Assembly (NCBI GenBank): GCA_964579245.1
Contig: CAZOFY010000055.1
Location: 1-15,814 of the forward strand
DNA from: Firm-13 sp964579245
Lineage (GTDB): Bacteria > Bacillota > Clostridia > Saccharofermentanales > Saccharofermentanaceae
Direction: 5' to 3'
Length of the DNA: 15,814 bases
The translations under genes were made by a program, and so were the position numbers. Every line of letters begins with the position of its first letter. The stretch's first letter is position 1. Below are positions 15,651 through 15,814 of the stretch, one piece after another. The notes beneath the pieces were generated by a model that saw only the letters and a program-made list of their open reading frames with translations, ran no database searches and was not told the DNA's origin.

Positions 15651-15670
15651 AGAAAACGAATTTCTTATGT
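15646..15670. promoter_or_regulatory. Perfect 10-bp inverted repeat over the -10 box
   Basis: ACATAAGAAA (15646-15655) and TTTCTTATGT (15661-15670) are perfect inverted copies around the 5-base centre ACGAA. The left arm covers most of the -10 box and the right arm lies just past the expected transcription start. This is the position of a typical repressor operator. Confidence 0.5.
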
Positions 15671-15742
15671 TACTATTTTTGAATTGAGGATTGCAGTTTC
15701 CACAACTTCAACGTGCATTAATAGATTGTTCTGCATAGAGTA

Positions 15743-15789
15743 CGAGAATTTACGGCCTAGAGCGGCCAAATCTCGAATCTAGGCCGTAA
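15743..15789 (+). promoter_or_regulatory. Two mutually exclusive hairpins in a presumed leader
   Basis: Hairpin B is a perfect 12-bp inverted repeat: TTACGGCCTAGA (15750-15761) with TCTAGGCCGTAA (15778-15789). Hairpin A pairs CGAGA (15743-15747) with TCTCG (15771-15775), TTT (15749-15751) with AAA (15768-15770), and GGCC (15754-15757) with GGCC (15764-15767): 12 pairs with two small bulges. Bases 15750-15757 are needed by both, so only one can form. No T-run follows, so this is not a plain terminator. The RNA class is not recognised. Confidence 0.5.
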
Positions 15790-15814
15790 TATCACGCCGG
15801 CGAACGGGTCGGGA

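Larger units (their letters stand above)
15305..15814. other. Non-coding region at the right end of the window
   Basis: No credible gene is visible in these ~510 bases. The stretch lies upstream of the leftward small membrane protein gene and probably upstream of a rightward transcript continuing past the window. It contains a 12-bp palindrome TCTGAATTCAGA (15452-15463), a pair of 19-bp direct repeats, a run of nine or more A (15550-15558), a rightward promoter with an inverted repeat, and a GC-rich pair of overlapping hairpins near the edge. From about 15740 the base composition changes abruptly from AT-rich to GC-rich. Confidence 0.6.

Overview
The window looks like a chromosomal segment of a Gram-positive, Clostridia-type (Bacillota) bacterium. 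The reasons are an RNase Y gene followed by a YmdB-type phosphoesterase, an lspA-rluD pair, a PhoH / 7TM-HD (PgpH) / YbeY / Era / RecO run, DUF881 proteins, and AAAGGAGG-type ribosome binding sites. The gene order and the moderately GC-rich coding DNA fit an anaerobic Clostridia lineage; I cannot name the genus.

Layout. (1) 1-1490 is AT-rich and apparently non-coding. It is built from nested repeats: a diverged tandem duplication of about 0.71 kb, each copy holding a ~74-bp hairpin-bearing repeat array, a shared middle block, 58-bp tandem units and a shared tail. (2) 1491-3234 is the rny transcription unit, with a sigma-A-type promoter, an unusual start region whose best initiator is an ATA codon, and a clear intrinsic terminator. 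(3) 3285-12394 holds nine same-strand genes with overlaps or very short gaps, probably one ~9-kb operon: ymdB, lspA, rluD, two tandem DUF881 genes, phoH, pgpH, a fused ybeY-era, and recO. (4) 12395-12491 is the gap between convergent units and contains a hairpin. (5) On the minus strand, 15304-12492 holds a small single-pass membrane protein and, overlapping it by 4 bases, a PD-(D/E)XK nuclease/XPD-DinG-type iron-sulfur helicase. (6) 15305-15814 is non-coding. It carries direct repeats, a rightward promoter with a perfect inverted repeat over its -10 box, and two mutually exclusive hairpins in the presumed leader of a gene beyond the window.

How the genes work together. The plus-strand genes centre on RNA turnover and ribosome maturation: RNase Y for mRNA decay, YmdB for 2',3'-cyclic nucleotides, RluD for 23S pseudouridine, PhoH as the ATPase often paired with YbeY, YbeY for rRNA processing, and Era for 16S/30S maturation. 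A c-di-AMP phosphodiesterase (PgpH), lipoprotein signal peptidase and recombination protein RecO are embedded among them. The most distinctive coding feature is the single YbeY-Era polypeptide, at a place where many Clostridia have separate ybeY, dgkA, cdd and era genes. The most distinctive non-coding features are the duplicated repeat block at the left end, in which hairpin arms change in sequence but stay complementary, and the switch-like hairpin pair at the right end.
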